Below, in pieces: positions 1 through 7,742 of a stretch of 64,000 nt of DNA. The stretch lies in NCBI GenBank assembly GCA_020634855.1, contig JACKAU010000006.1:496001-560000 (forward strand). The letters run 5' to 3'. The translations under genes were made by a program, and so were the position numbers. The notes under the pieces are model-generated. The model worked only from the letters and a program-made list of their open reading frames with translations. It searched no databases and was not told where the DNA came from. This DNA is from Anaerolineales bacterium. Lineage in GTDB: Bacteria; Chloroflexota; Anaerolineae; 4572-78; J111. Positions within the stretch are counted from its first letter, which is position 1. Each line of letters opens with the position of its first letter.

Positions 1-555
1 CCCCACTTCGAGAGAAACGTTTTGCAAGGCGACGCTGGCGGCGGCTAAAACTGCCTCGTACAGAATGCGCGGGTTTTTGTAGCTCCCCATTGGCACATTA
101 AACTGGCCTTTACTGTTGACTCGATATAGCCCGTTATAGCAGGTCTTGTTCAGATAAATGGTTCGGGCCGCCCGTTCGACATCCGTCAAATCGACATTTT
201 CTCGATCAAGCCGTCTGACTCGATAATAATAATCCTTGGAATGCTTTTTCTTGTGCTCGGCTAGCAAACCAATCAACGCGTCTACTTGATCTCTAACCAC
301 TCGATACGCATTGATCAACTCCTCATTGTTATCGAATAAACAAACGTGTTGAGGCAAACGATTTGAATTCCACAAATGAAAGAAAACGGCCCCACCACCG
401 ACAAACGGCTCAATGTATCGATTGAACTCGGCTGGAAAGTAGGCTTCATATTGCGCCAGAAGCTGCTGCTTACCGCCAACCCACTTTAAAAAGGGTTTGG
501 CCTCTTTAGGCGTTGTCTCAGTTGAAAAAGATTTTTCGGGGAACGATAAGGACAT
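1..555 (-). CDS. dam: D12-class adenine-specific DNA methyltransferase (Dam-like), C-terminus outside window
   Basis: The reading frame starts at an ATG (555-553) and stays open to the window edge, giving the first 185 residues. Residues 22-29 read FLKWVGGK, the SAM-binding motif of the D12 (Dam/DpnM) family. FVGGGAVFF and FDNNEELINAY follow, as expected for this family. The catalytic DPPY motif would lie beyond the window. The family methylates the N6 of adenine, often in GATC, but the target site cannot be read from this fragment. No restriction enzyme gene is visible on this side. GATC is unusually dense in two repeat arrays of this window (20224-20618 and 33056-33208), which makes the specificity worth knowing. 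The family call is firm; the biological role is open. Confidence 0.88.
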   Translation of the reverse strand, partial: MSLSFPEKSFSTETTPKEAKPFLKWVGGKQQLLAQYEAYFPAEFNRYIEPFVGGGAVFFHLWNSNRLPQHVCLFDNNEELINAYRVVRDQVDALIGLLAEHKKKHSKDYYYRVRRLDRENVDLTDVERAARTIYLNKTCYNGLYRVNSKGQFNVPMGSYKNPRILYEAVLAAASVALQNVSLEVG

Positions 556-686
556 CAAACTGCGCTTTCAACTTGCAACAATCAACAAAGCAAATACTGT
601 CTAATCGCTATTATAGTACAGATGTTCGTGAACCACAATTGACGTAAAGTTAAGCGCTATCCACTCTATAAAATTTAGAAACACTC

Positions 687-1859
687 TCAATTCTCTTCCC
701 GTATGGTCTTAGCCCCAACAAACTCAGCGACCCGCTCGATCTCGGCCTCAATCAGCGTTATTACGGCCGGATCGACCTCTGTCAACAACTGCCAAGTGAG
801 CGTAGACTGCGCCGCGCTCTGATCCCAACCCCAGAGACCAACGATCTGCCCGTTAACCAGAATGGTAGGTTTAGCCGCGCCGGCGCTGTTGAACACACGC
901 CGCTGTAAGGTCTGATCGCTGAAGTAGCGGGCGCGGCTGGCTCGATGCGCGATCACAAATGGATCATCGGCCGGGAGAACATTCACTACCGGCTCGGCGG
1001 GGGGATCAATGCTCCTCAGTGCATCGATCTGGCTCTTGAGCAGCAGCAGTATCCCGGAACTGCCCTGAACCATGGCCATCGTCATCTCACCGGCCAGAGC
1101 GCCAATTGCCCGAGCCGTTTCGCTTTTGCCAAAGCCGGTCCAAAAGCTGACGTCCGCCTCGGTGGCCGGGCCGAAGGCGGCCAAGTAGCGACGCACAAGC
1201 GTTTTCTGGGCTTCGGCCTCGCTAGGAACGGCCGTCAAATCGAGATCGGGATACCAGTGATTCAGCAGGCCGTAGACGGGTGACTCGCTGCGCCAGTCGG
1301 TCGATCGGTTGGCTGCGTAAAGCCGGCCATTGGCCACCAGCCAACGCAGCGCTAAGACGACATTGGTGGTTTCCGTTACCCGCCCACCCCGGCTGGTTTG
1401 GGTTAGCCGTTTTACCGAGCCGACCGGCAGCTGGGCCATAATCGTCTTGATATCCAATGGCATATCGCTCACCATCGGGACGATAAGGTCACCTAAGGCT
1501 TCAATGTCCGCATTATGCTCGATGCCCCACAACCGAAACTCGGCATTAAAATCTTTGTTGCGCTGTCGAGCTGTGGCCGCGTAAAAGGTCGGGTAATGAT
1601 CGGCTTTTATTATGAAGGGAGCGCCGCGCATAAGCGAATTCTTAAGAAGAAGTCGCGCCCGCTCTAATGCCGTGAGTAGATCATCGGGCGAAAAATTGGC
1701 CAGCCGCGCTTGTATAGCCAAAAATGAGGTGGTAGACGGATCGGCGGGCAAGGCCACAATATCTTGGACCAGTTGTGATAGATCGCTTACCTGCCGAGTC
1801 GATAAATAATTTTTTTGGAGAATAAAGTGCCTGGCCTGAGCTAACGTCACACTAATCAT
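687..1859 (-). CDS. Winged-helix DNA-binding protein, HTH_42 (AlkZ/YcaQ-like) family
   Basis: The 390-residue product has the layout of the HTH_42 (DUF1006) family: an N-terminal region starting SVTLAQARHF, a middle winged-helix segment (around TLVRRYLAAFGPATEADVSFWTG), and the C-terminal ILVNGQIVGLWGW strand typical of the group. Some members (AlkZ, YcaQ) are DNA glycosylases that unhook crosslinks or alkylated bases; many are uncharacterised. I place the start at the ATG at 1859 because GGAGG lies five bases upstream of it; an in-frame ATG at 1886 has no such site. The gene stands alone between the methylase and a short inverted-repeat element. A repair role is suggested by family only. Confidence 0.75.
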   Translation of the reverse strand: MISVTLAQARHFILQKNYLSTRQVSDLSQLVQDIVALPADPSTTSFLAIQARLANFSPDDLLTALERARLLLKNSLMRGAPFIIKADHYPTFYAATARQRNKDFNAEFRLWGIEHNADIEALGDLIVPMVSDMPLDIKTIMAQLPVGSVKRLTQTSRGGRVTETTNVVLALRWLVANGRLYAANRSTDWRSESPVYGLLNHWYPDLDLTAVPSEAEAQKTLVRRYLAAFGPATEADVSFWTGFGKSETARAIGALAGEMTMAMVQGSSGILLLLKSQIDALRSIDPPAEPVVNVLPADDPFVIAHRASRARYFSDQTLQRRVFNSAGAAKPTILVNGQIVGLWGWDQSAAQSTLTWQLLTEVDPAVITLIEAEIERVAEFVGAKTIREEN

Positions 1860-1981
1860 GGAGTCCTCCGGTTCACTGTTTACCAACCTATTATAACATG
1901 AGATGGTCTACCCTCTACCCCCAAAAACTAAGCCAGAGGTTACGTCCTACGTACCACACCAGCAATTCTCATTGCGGCCTA

Positions 1982-2078
1982 AGATTGGTCCAGTTTTCCT
2001 ACAAGATCGTTTTAACACCAAAGTAAACTGCCTATTTGAGCCGCTTTCTCGACCAAATATCGAAAACTGGACCAATCT
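1982..2078. repeat. MITE-like inverted-repeat element, copy 1
   Basis: The 97-bp segment has 17-bp perfect inverted ends (AGATTGGTCCAGTTTTC and its complement) and no reading frame of note. A diverged copy lies at 7645-7742. The two also match over about 24 bp to the left of the first arm, so the true left boundary may be near 1957. It sits between a minus-strand gene and the plus-strand dehydrogenase. Confidence 0.75.
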
Positions 2079-2198
2079 ATTATCAAAACGAGATTTGCTA
2101 TACTACACCAACACCATTACCGCTGTAGTTAGGTTTGTGGTATACTCCGCAAATCCATTTCCAAGTAATAACCACTTACTATACGAAGTTACTAACGG

Positions 2199-3365
2199 AT
2201 GAAAATTCTCATTCTAGGATCCGGACTAATGGGACCGGCGGCGGCCTTCAACGCGATGGCCGACAGGGCGGTGACGCAGGTCATCCTGGCCGATTTGAGC
2301 CAGCCGCAGCTAGAGGCCGGCGTCAAACAACTTGCCGGTAAACCTGGGTCACACAAGTTGGGCGTGGTCCGGCTTGACTTGAGCAACCAGGAGACGGCGA
2401 CTCAGTTGATGGCGAATTTCGATGCCATTATCGCGGCTCTGCCGCGTGAGGCCAGCGTCTTAGCGGTACAAGCCGCACTGGAAGCAGGCAAGCCCCTGAT
2501 CGATCTGACGATCCCGACCGAGGCATCCCTACCTGAACTGCGCCGGCTGGCCGAAACTTCAGCGGCGCTCGTTATTCTGGGCTGCGGCCTGGAGCCGGGT
2601 CTGACCGAACTACTGGCCCGCCATCTGGCCGAGAAGTTGGATCGCGTCGATGAACTGCACATTAAATGCGGCGGCATCCCGGTTGAGCCGGCTCCGCCGC
2701 TCGGTTACAAAATAGTCTTCGGCGGTACGCAACTGCCGCTGCGCGAGGCGGACGCCTGGGTGGTTGAAAACGGTATGCTGACTAAAACTGCCCGTTATTC
2801 CGGCGTCGAGACTGTCACCTTTCCCGGCGTCGGCGCGTGCGAGGCGTTTACCGAAAGCTTCATGCCCTGGTTGCTCGATCTACCGGTGCTGCACCACTTA
2901 CGCGCCGGCACCCAGAAGACGGTGCGCTGGCCGGGCTATGCGGCTAAAGCCACCCTTCTTAAAGAACTCGGCTTACTCAGCGACACGCCCATCGCGGTTG
3001 ACGGCGTTCAAGTCAGGCCCAAACGGCTGGTCGATACGCTGCTTTACCCTCACGTAAAAATGAACGAAGGGGATCAGGATCTGACGGTTTTCCGGGTCGA
3101 GGCGATTGGCGAGTTGGACGGCAAACCTTGCCGCCTGCAGGCCGACATGGTGGATCGCTATGATACCAGTCAAAATTTCACGTCGATGGCCCGCACAACC
3201 GCTTTCACCGGCAGCATCGTTGCCCGGATGATAACCCGCGGCGAGTTAACCGGTCGTGGCCTGCACCATCCGGAGCGAATCATTACCGGTCCCCATTTCG
3301 AGCAGCTATTGAGCGAACTGGCCATTCTTGGTATCAACTTTGAAATGACGAGCCATTGGTTATGA
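2199..3365 (+). CDS. Saccharopine dehydrogenase-like (lysine dehydrogenase-type) NAD(P) oxidoreductase
   Basis: The 388-residue protein opens with a Rossmann dinucleotide-binding loop, LILGSGLMG, then ADLSQPQLEAG, as in the saccharopine dehydrogenase / L-lysine dehydrogenase family. The C-terminal half (from about residue 120, GCGLEPGLTELLARHL onward, with PGVGACEAFTE) matches the substrate domain of that family. Members catalyse NAD(P)-linked steps of lysine or related amino acid metabolism; the exact substrate cannot be told from sequence. It overlaps the next gene by four bases (ATGA at 3362-3365), so the two are very likely co-transcribed. A DUF1338 enzyme, also linked to lysine catabolism, lies 11 kb away at 14887-15825 but is not adjacent. 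Confidence 0.85.
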   Translation: MKILILGSGLMGPAAAFNAMADRAVTQVILADLSQPQLEAGVKQLAGKPGSHKLGVVRLDLSNQETATQLMANFDAIIAALPREASVLAVQAALEAGKPLIDLTIPTEASLPELRRLAETSAALVILGCGLEPGLTELLARHLAEKLDRVDELHIKCGGIPVEPAPPLGYKIVFGGTQLPLREADAWVVENGMLTKTARYSGVETVTFPGVGACEAFTESFMPWLLDLPVLHHLRAGTQKTVRWPGYAAKATLLKELGLLSDTPIAVDGVQVRPKRLVDTLLYPHVKMNEGDQDLTVFRVEAIGELDGKPCRLQADMVDRYDTSQNFTSMARTTAFTGSIVARMITRGELTGRGLHHPERIITGPHFEQLLSELAILGINFEMTSHWL

Positions 3366-4225
3366 ACATATCAAATTCCTGGCAGCAAATCATCTGGCGT
3401 GAGTGGCGACACAGCGCCGATCCGTTGTATACGGATCGACTCTTTAGAGTGGTCAGTGACCAACCACTCGGTTTAGGCGCTCAGATCAGCGTGGTTGTTC
3501 TTAACGCCGTGGGCGGTGCAGCTTTAGGCGTGTTGGTCGGCCTACTTTTCACCTCTAGCTGGGCCACGCTAAAACACGTGGTTTGGCTAGGCGGATTATT
3601 AGGGATCATTTACGGGTGGATTCTCGCCAAAAAGTACACTTGGCGTGGGTGGCTGGAGCGGTTATCATCCAACACGCCGACCGGCAGCTTTAGCCGGCTC
3701 ATTTTTGGGATTTTAGCCCTGGGGGTGATCGGCGGGATGGTATTTGGACCGATCTTTTGGCTGTCCGCGATCGGGCTGTTTTGGGCTTTTGGCGATGTCA
3801 TTACCTGGATCAATCGCGGCATAACCACCAGCCGCCAGGATCGGCTCGACGACCGGCGCTGGTGGTTCTGGTGGCGAAAACGACCGCATCTACTTGAAGT
3901 CGAACAGGCATTGCAGCAAGCTTGCCTCACCTCTCCCGAAGCGCAAAAGCTATGGCAAGTACCTCTCCACCGCCTGGCCGAAGAACGACAACGAAACCCA
4001 TCTATCGAGTCGCTGATCGAGCAACTTTTAACCCCGGACTGGATCGACCGTTTTGTTGCCCGCCAAATCCTTGTTCAACGGGGCGAAGAGGCCATCTTCT
4101 CCCTTCAGGCAGCTGCCTATAACAATAATACACCTCACAAAGCCACGCTGGTCTGGGTGCTTGACAACCTTCACACCGAGAGTGGGACGCCTACCCGCGC
4201 CCCTGTCGGTAATAGGCAATCATAA
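3362..4225 (+). CDS. Membrane protein of unknown function
   Basis: The product has 287 residues from the ATG at 3362, which overlaps the upstream stop codon as ATGA; an in-frame ATG at 3356 is less likely. I do not recognise a family. Hydrophobic stretches near residues 42-62, 70-88 and 111-143 suggest about four membrane segments. They are followed by a Trp- and Arg-rich stretch (RRWWFWWRKR) and a soluble C-terminal part of about 120 residues predicted to be helical. The tight coupling to the dehydrogenase gene implies a shared transcript but does not define a role. Confidence 0.7.
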   Translation: MNISNSWQQIIWREWRHSADPLYTDRLFRVVSDQPLGLGAQISVVVLNAVGGAALGVLVGLLFTSSWATLKHVVWLGGLLGIIYGWILAKKYTWRGWLERLSSNTPTGSFSRLIFGILALGVIGGMVFGPIFWLSAIGLFWAFGDVITWINRGITTSRQDRLDDRRWWFWWRKRPHLLEVEQALQQACLTSPEAQKLWQVPLHRLAEERQRNPSIESLIEQLLTPDWIDRFVARQILVQRGEEAIFSLQAAAYNNNTPHKATLVWVLDNLHTESGTPTRAPVGNRQS

Positions 4226-4252
4226 GTAAATCTGAGATAGAACCCCTCTCCA

Positions 4253-4291
4253 ATCCTTTCCATTCTCAATCCGTCATTCTTCATTCCTCAT
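4253..4291. repeat. Short degenerate word repeat (ATTCT/TCATTC type)
   Basis: The end of this intergenic stretch is built from slightly varied copies of one short word (CCATTCTCA, GTCATTCTTCATTCCTCATTC). It reaches into the last codons of the minus-strand citrate synthase-like gene. It is one of several such low-complexity islands in the window, each with its own word. Confidence 0.5.
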
Positions 4292-5515
4292 TCGCCTCGG
4301 CAGTTCGCCTACATACCGCGCTCGAGGGCGGATGATACGATCAAGTTGATACTGCTCGATGATGTGGCCGATCCAGCCGATAGTCCGGCCCAAGGCAAAT
4401 AGGGCGATCGGCGCACCGAGGGGCAGGTTGAGCACTCGAGCTAGCACCGTCAAACTGAAATCGATATTGGGTCGTTCGCCGATAAGTGTCAGAACGGCTG
4501 CTGTGATTTGGTCGGCTAATTTGACCATGGGAGAGTACGGATAGTGGGCGGTGAGTAAATCCAACAAATATTGCCCACGCGGATCGCCGGCAGGGTAGAG
4601 GGGATGGCCGAAGCCGGGAATCGACTCGCCGCGCTTGAGGCGAGCGGCCACGGCGGCCTCGACCCGACCAGATGTATGGATCTCATTCAGAAACGCCTCG
4701 ACTCGCTCGGTACTACGGCCATGCTTGACCCCTTGCAACGCGGCCAACCCGGCTGTCACCGCCTGATAGGGGGTCGCCCCCGCCGAGGCCACACAATGGG
4801 CTGTAAATGATGAAACATTCAACTCGTGGTCAGCGCAGAGGATCAACGCGGCGTTAATTAACGCCGCAGCGCCAGGATCATTGGCGGCCCATCGCTGCTG
4901 CAATTGGGCAGCCAGGTTTTTTTGGGGCGTAACACCATTGACCGCCAGAGTCACCAGCAAATGGAGAATTCGAGCGCCCGTTTGAGCCACTGCCTCCTGT
5001 CGCAAATCATAGGCAGCCAGATCATCGACGGCGGCCAGGGGTAAGACAATCTGGAACTTCTCCACCGGCGGCAAATCGCTAACTTGCAACGCGATCGCTT
5101 GAAGTAGTGGCGAAAACGGCTCGTTCACCGGTTCTGACAGCCCGGCCACCAGCGCCGCCGTATCACCGGCCCAAATGAGCGCGGCGACCGCCTCCACCGA
5201 TTGGTTTTGGGCTAATTCGACCACATCGTGACCCCGATAGTAAAGCCGGTTATCGACGATCAGGGTGATAGACGACTCCATAATGGGCGTCCCCCAATGA
5301 AGGGCATCTTCAACCGCTTTGGCCGGATTGAGTCGCTGTTCCTGCCGGGCCTTCAGTGCTTCGACATCCTCCCAGCGATAGCGATGAGTCCGTTTCGACT
5401 CGTCGGCTACCTCGGAGCGAATCAAGCCCCGGCTGACATATGAGTACAAGGTCGATAACGTAATGCCCAATTCAGCCGCCGCTTCTTTAGCCGTTAGATA
5501 TCCGCTGCTGTTCAC
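4274..5515 (-). CDS. Citrate synthase-like protein with N-terminal helix-turn-helix
   Basis: The 413-residue protein starts with a MerR/excisionase-type HTH of about 60 residues (YLTAKEAAAELGITLSTLYS, then YRWEDVEALKARQ). A citrate synthase fold follows from about residue 75. Recognisable citrate synthase motifs are KHGRSTE, GFGHPLYP and NIDFSLTVLARVL, the last ending GRTIGWIGHIIEQY. The active-site His and Asp positions are therefore present. The fusion is known from sequence databases, usually beside an ordinary citrate synthase gene, as here in divergent orientation. It could be an enzyme, a transcription regulator that senses citrate-pathway metabolites, or both. The palindromes between the two genes (5650-5665 and 5713-5728) favour a DNA-binding role, but this is inference. 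Confidence 0.8.
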   Translation of the reverse strand: MNSSGYLTAKEAAAELGITLSTLYSYVSRGLIRSEVADESKRTHRYRWEDVEALKARQEQRLNPAKAVEDALHWGTPIMESSITLIVDNRLYYRGHDVVELAQNQSVEAVAALIWAGDTAALVAGLSEPVNEPFSPLLQAIALQVSDLPPVEKFQIVLPLAAVDDLAAYDLRQEAVAQTGARILHLLVTLAVNGVTPQKNLAAQLQQRWAANDPGAAALINAALILCADHELNVSSFTAHCVASAGATPYQAVTAGLAALQGVKHGRSTERVEAFLNEIHTSGRVEAAVAARLKRGESIPGFGHPLYPAGDPRGQYLLDLLTAHYPYSPMVKLADQITAAVLTLIGERPNIDFSLTVLARVLNLPLGAPIALFALGRTIGWIGHIIEQYQLDRIIRPRARYVGELPRRMRNEE

Positions 5516-5649
5516 GCTTAGCTCCTACTTTTAGCATCGTTCAGAAAAGCCATAACAAGCCCAGAACGTAAAGTATAAAACGAAAGGCGTTTGTTATGAG
5601 GCAAAAGGTTACGTTCTAAAGTTATTATTCTTTTCTATCATACGATATA

Positions 5650-5665
5650 TTGATTTTAAAATCAA
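5650..5665. promoter_or_regulatory. Operator-like palindrome TTGAT-N6-ATCAA, upstream site
   Basis: A perfect palindrome of TTGAT and ATCAA arms with a 6-bp spacer, extended to 22 bp of perfect dyad (5647-5668). It abuts the -35 box of the promoter facing the citrate synthase gene. The same arm-spacer format occurs at 5713-5728. Confidence 0.6.
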
Positions 5666-5667
5666 TA

Positions 5668-5696
5668 TTGACAATACAAATTAGTTTAGTTATATT
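5668..5696 (+). promoter_or_regulatory. Sigma-70-type promoter for the citrate synthase gene
   Basis: TTGACA (5668-5673) and TATATT (5691-5696) are separated by 17 bp, a near-consensus housekeeping promoter. Its predicted start point is about 45 bp upstream of the ATG at 5747. It lies between two TTGAT-N6-ATCAA palindromes. Confidence 0.6.
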
Positions 5697-5712
5697 GTTA
5701 ATCATATCAACA

Positions 5713-5728
5713 TTGATAATTAAATCAA
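5713..5728. promoter_or_regulatory. Operator-like palindrome TTGAT-N6-ATCAA, downstream site
   Basis: Same arms and spacer length as the site at 5650-5665, placed just downstream of the predicted transcription start and before the Shine-Dalgarno region of the citrate synthase gene. The position would suit repression. The HTH-citrate synthase encoded divergently is the obvious candidate binder. Confidence 0.55.
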
Positions 5729-5746
5729 CATAAACGAGGTTTACCC

Positions 5747-6904
5747 ATGAGTAACATAAATAATAATCCAATCAAGGCCGGTTTAGACGGCGTTGTCGCT
5801 GCCGAAACAAAACTCAGCCGGATCGATGGTCAGGCCGGAACGTTGACGATCGCCGGATTTCCTTTACAGGAATTAGCCAACAACGCTTCTTTTGAAGAAA
5901 CAGTTTATCTGCTGTGGCATGATCGACTACCTAATGCCCAGGAGTTGGCCGAATTCCGGCAAGCGCTGGCCGCACGGCGAACCCTACCGACGGCCACCGT
6001 GAATTTGCTCGAAGCCGCAGCGAAGGCCAAGGTGTCGGCCATTGATGCGCTGCGTATGGCGGCCAGTTCGCTCAGCTTGGGCGCGCCCGACAAAAATCCC
6101 GGCGGCAATCCAGAACGCGACGCGCTCATCGTCGTTGCCGCTTTTCCGACGATCGTCGCGACTTACTGGCGGCTACAACAAGGCCAGGACCCCATCGCCC
6201 CACGCGCCGATTTGGGGCACACGGCCAATTACCTCTACATGCTTTTCGACGAAGTACCCAGCCCGGAACGGACACGCGGCCTGGAAACCTACCTAAACAC
6301 TGTAGTTGAACACGGTTTCAATGCCTCAACTTTTACGGCCCGTGTCATCATTTCGACTCAATCTGACATGATCTCGGCCACCGTGGGCGCGTTGGGCGCG
6401 TTGAAAGGGCCGCTGCACGGCGGCGCGCCGGGGCCGGCGTTGGATATGGTTTTTGAAATTGGCGAGGTTGACCAAGCCGAGGCGTACATTCGACAAAAAA
6501 TCGAACGGGGCGAGCGATTGATGGGCTTCGGACACCGCATCTACAAAGTACGCGATCCACGCGCCGAAGTTCTGGCTGCAGCCGCCAAGCGATTTTACCA
6601 GGCCGATGGGAATATGGCGCTCTATGACCTGGCCACCGGGGTCGAAGCCATTGTGGTGAGATTACTGGCGGAATACAAACCTGGCCGTAATCTACAAACC
6701 AACGTCGAGTTTTACACCGCGCTGCTGCTACATGGGCTGGGGTTAACCACCGATCTATTTACGCCCACGTTCGCTGTCGGACGGGTCGGCGGGTGGACGG
6801 GGCATGCCTTCGAACAGCAGCGCGAGGGACGACTCATCCGGCCGAAAGCCGTTTATGTGGGAGCGGAAGGGCGACGCTGGCCGGAGAAAGAGCTGGCCCT
6901 CTAA
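5747..6904 (+). CDS. Citrate synthase / 2-methylcitrate synthase family enzyme
   Basis: The 385-residue protein is a full-length citrate synthase without an HTH. It condenses acetyl-CoA (or propionyl-CoA) with oxaloacetate. Visible motifs are LHGGAPGPA (first catalytic His region), MGFGHRIYKVRDPRA (second His) and NVEFYTALLLHGLGL (third catalytic position). At the third position the usual Asp of NVDFY is Glu here. I recall Glu in some family members, so this may be a subgroup feature and not a defect. GRVGGWTGHAFEQ closes the active site. The gene has its own promoter (5668-5696) flanked by palindromes and is divergent from the HTH-fused paralogue. Citrate versus 2-methylcitrate specificity cannot be decided here. 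Confidence 0.88.
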   Translation: MSNINNNPIKAGLDGVVAAETKLSRIDGQAGTLTIAGFPLQELANNASFEETVYLLWHDRLPNAQELAEFRQALAARRTLPTATVNLLEAAAKAKVSAIDALRMAASSLSLGAPDKNPGGNPERDALIVVAAFPTIVATYWRLQQGQDPIAPRADLGHTANYLYMLFDEVPSPERTRGLETYLNTVVEHGFNASTFTARVIISTQSDMISATVGALGALKGPLHGGAPGPALDMVFEIGEVDQAEAYIRQKIERGERLMGFGHRIYKVRDPRAEVLAAAAKRFYQADGNMALYDLATGVEAIVVRLLAEYKPGRNLQTNVEFYTALLLHGLGLTTDLFTPTFAVGRVGGWTGHAFEQQREGRLIRPKAVYVGAEGRRWPEKELAL

Positions 6905-7015
6905 AATCGGTAGACCGCAAAATACCCTTCGATACGGCTTCGCCCCCTCGGGATGCTGCCGTCTACTGAGCGACTGCTTTGAAAGCCTTCTAGGGTCCAC
7001 AGATAGGCACAGCTG

Positions 7016-7054
7016 GTCACAGATAGTATCAAAATTTAGATAAAAATCTGTGAC
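7016..7054 (+). terminator. Possible terminator hairpin downstream of citrate synthase
   Basis: GTCACAGAT (7016-7024) pairs perfectly with ATCTGTGAC (7046-7054). A T-rich stretch follows only after about ten bases, so termination is plausible but not strong. It lies just left of the mobile element at 7069. Confidence 0.35.
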
Positions 7055-7068
7055 TATCACCTTGTTTT

Positions 7069-7511
7069 TGTGCAAAATAGGAAGGGTTCTATTCCTATGT
7101 GCAAAATAATGCGATTTCTATTCACAAAATCGGGACCAATCAGATTTGTACTCAACAAAACGAAAGATAGGGACAAAACATTTTCAAGATAAACACTTGA
7201 TTTAGTCTGTTTTGAGCAGGAGTTTCTCCTATTTAAGCAGAAATTGCCGAATAACCGTTAGAGTTAATTTCTGGGACAAAATATGAAAACTCCATTTTGT
7301 TTGCAATCAAATTTTACGAATAAACTCTCGTGTAAATATCTAATCAGTTAACTTTGTAAGGTGAATTACTAATATTGTTTTACTTTATTCGCTAAACTTA
7401 TCTGGAAATTGTTTGTCCAATTGGCTATTGCAAGCGTGAATTTCGGCTTTTAGAGCAATTAGAACCCCCGTTATTTTGCATTAACCAATAGAAACCGCCT
7501 TATTTTGCACA
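7069..7511. mobile_element. Non-autonomous element with IS21-like ends
   Basis: The 443-bp segment begins TGTGCAAAATA and ends with its complement. Each end carries a second inner copy of the GTGCAAAATA / TGCAAAATAA motif about 30 bp inside, and the two ends match over roughly 50 bp. Ends starting with TG and carrying repeated transposase-site-like motifs are typical of the IS21 family. There is no istA or istB gene, so this is a deletion derivative or MITE. No clear target duplication is visible. The interior is AT-rich, unlike the neighbouring genes. Confidence 0.6.
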
Positions 7512-7644
7512 AAATTAAGGTATCAGTGTAAATCTGTGGACAAATCTATTACTGATCCAAAAATAAAAGACTAAACAGAAAAAGGCAGGCCATCGGGCGT
7601 GTCAAGTTCGTAAGGGCTAATACAGCAGTTCTAACTATGGCCTA

Positions 7645-7742
7645 AGATGGGTCCAGTTTCCTTACCGAGGTCGTATTACCACCAAAGTAATCAGCCCATT
7701 GGAGCTGCTTTATCGACCGAATAGCCAAAACTGGACCCATCT
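7645..7742. repeat. MITE-like inverted-repeat element, copy 2
   Basis: This 98-bp diverged copy of the element at 1982-2078 has ends AGATGGGTCCAGTTT and the complement. Its right end contributes the TAG stop codon of the kinase gene (7741-7743 on the minus strand). The element's terminal bases are therefore part of a coding sequence. Confidence 0.7.
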
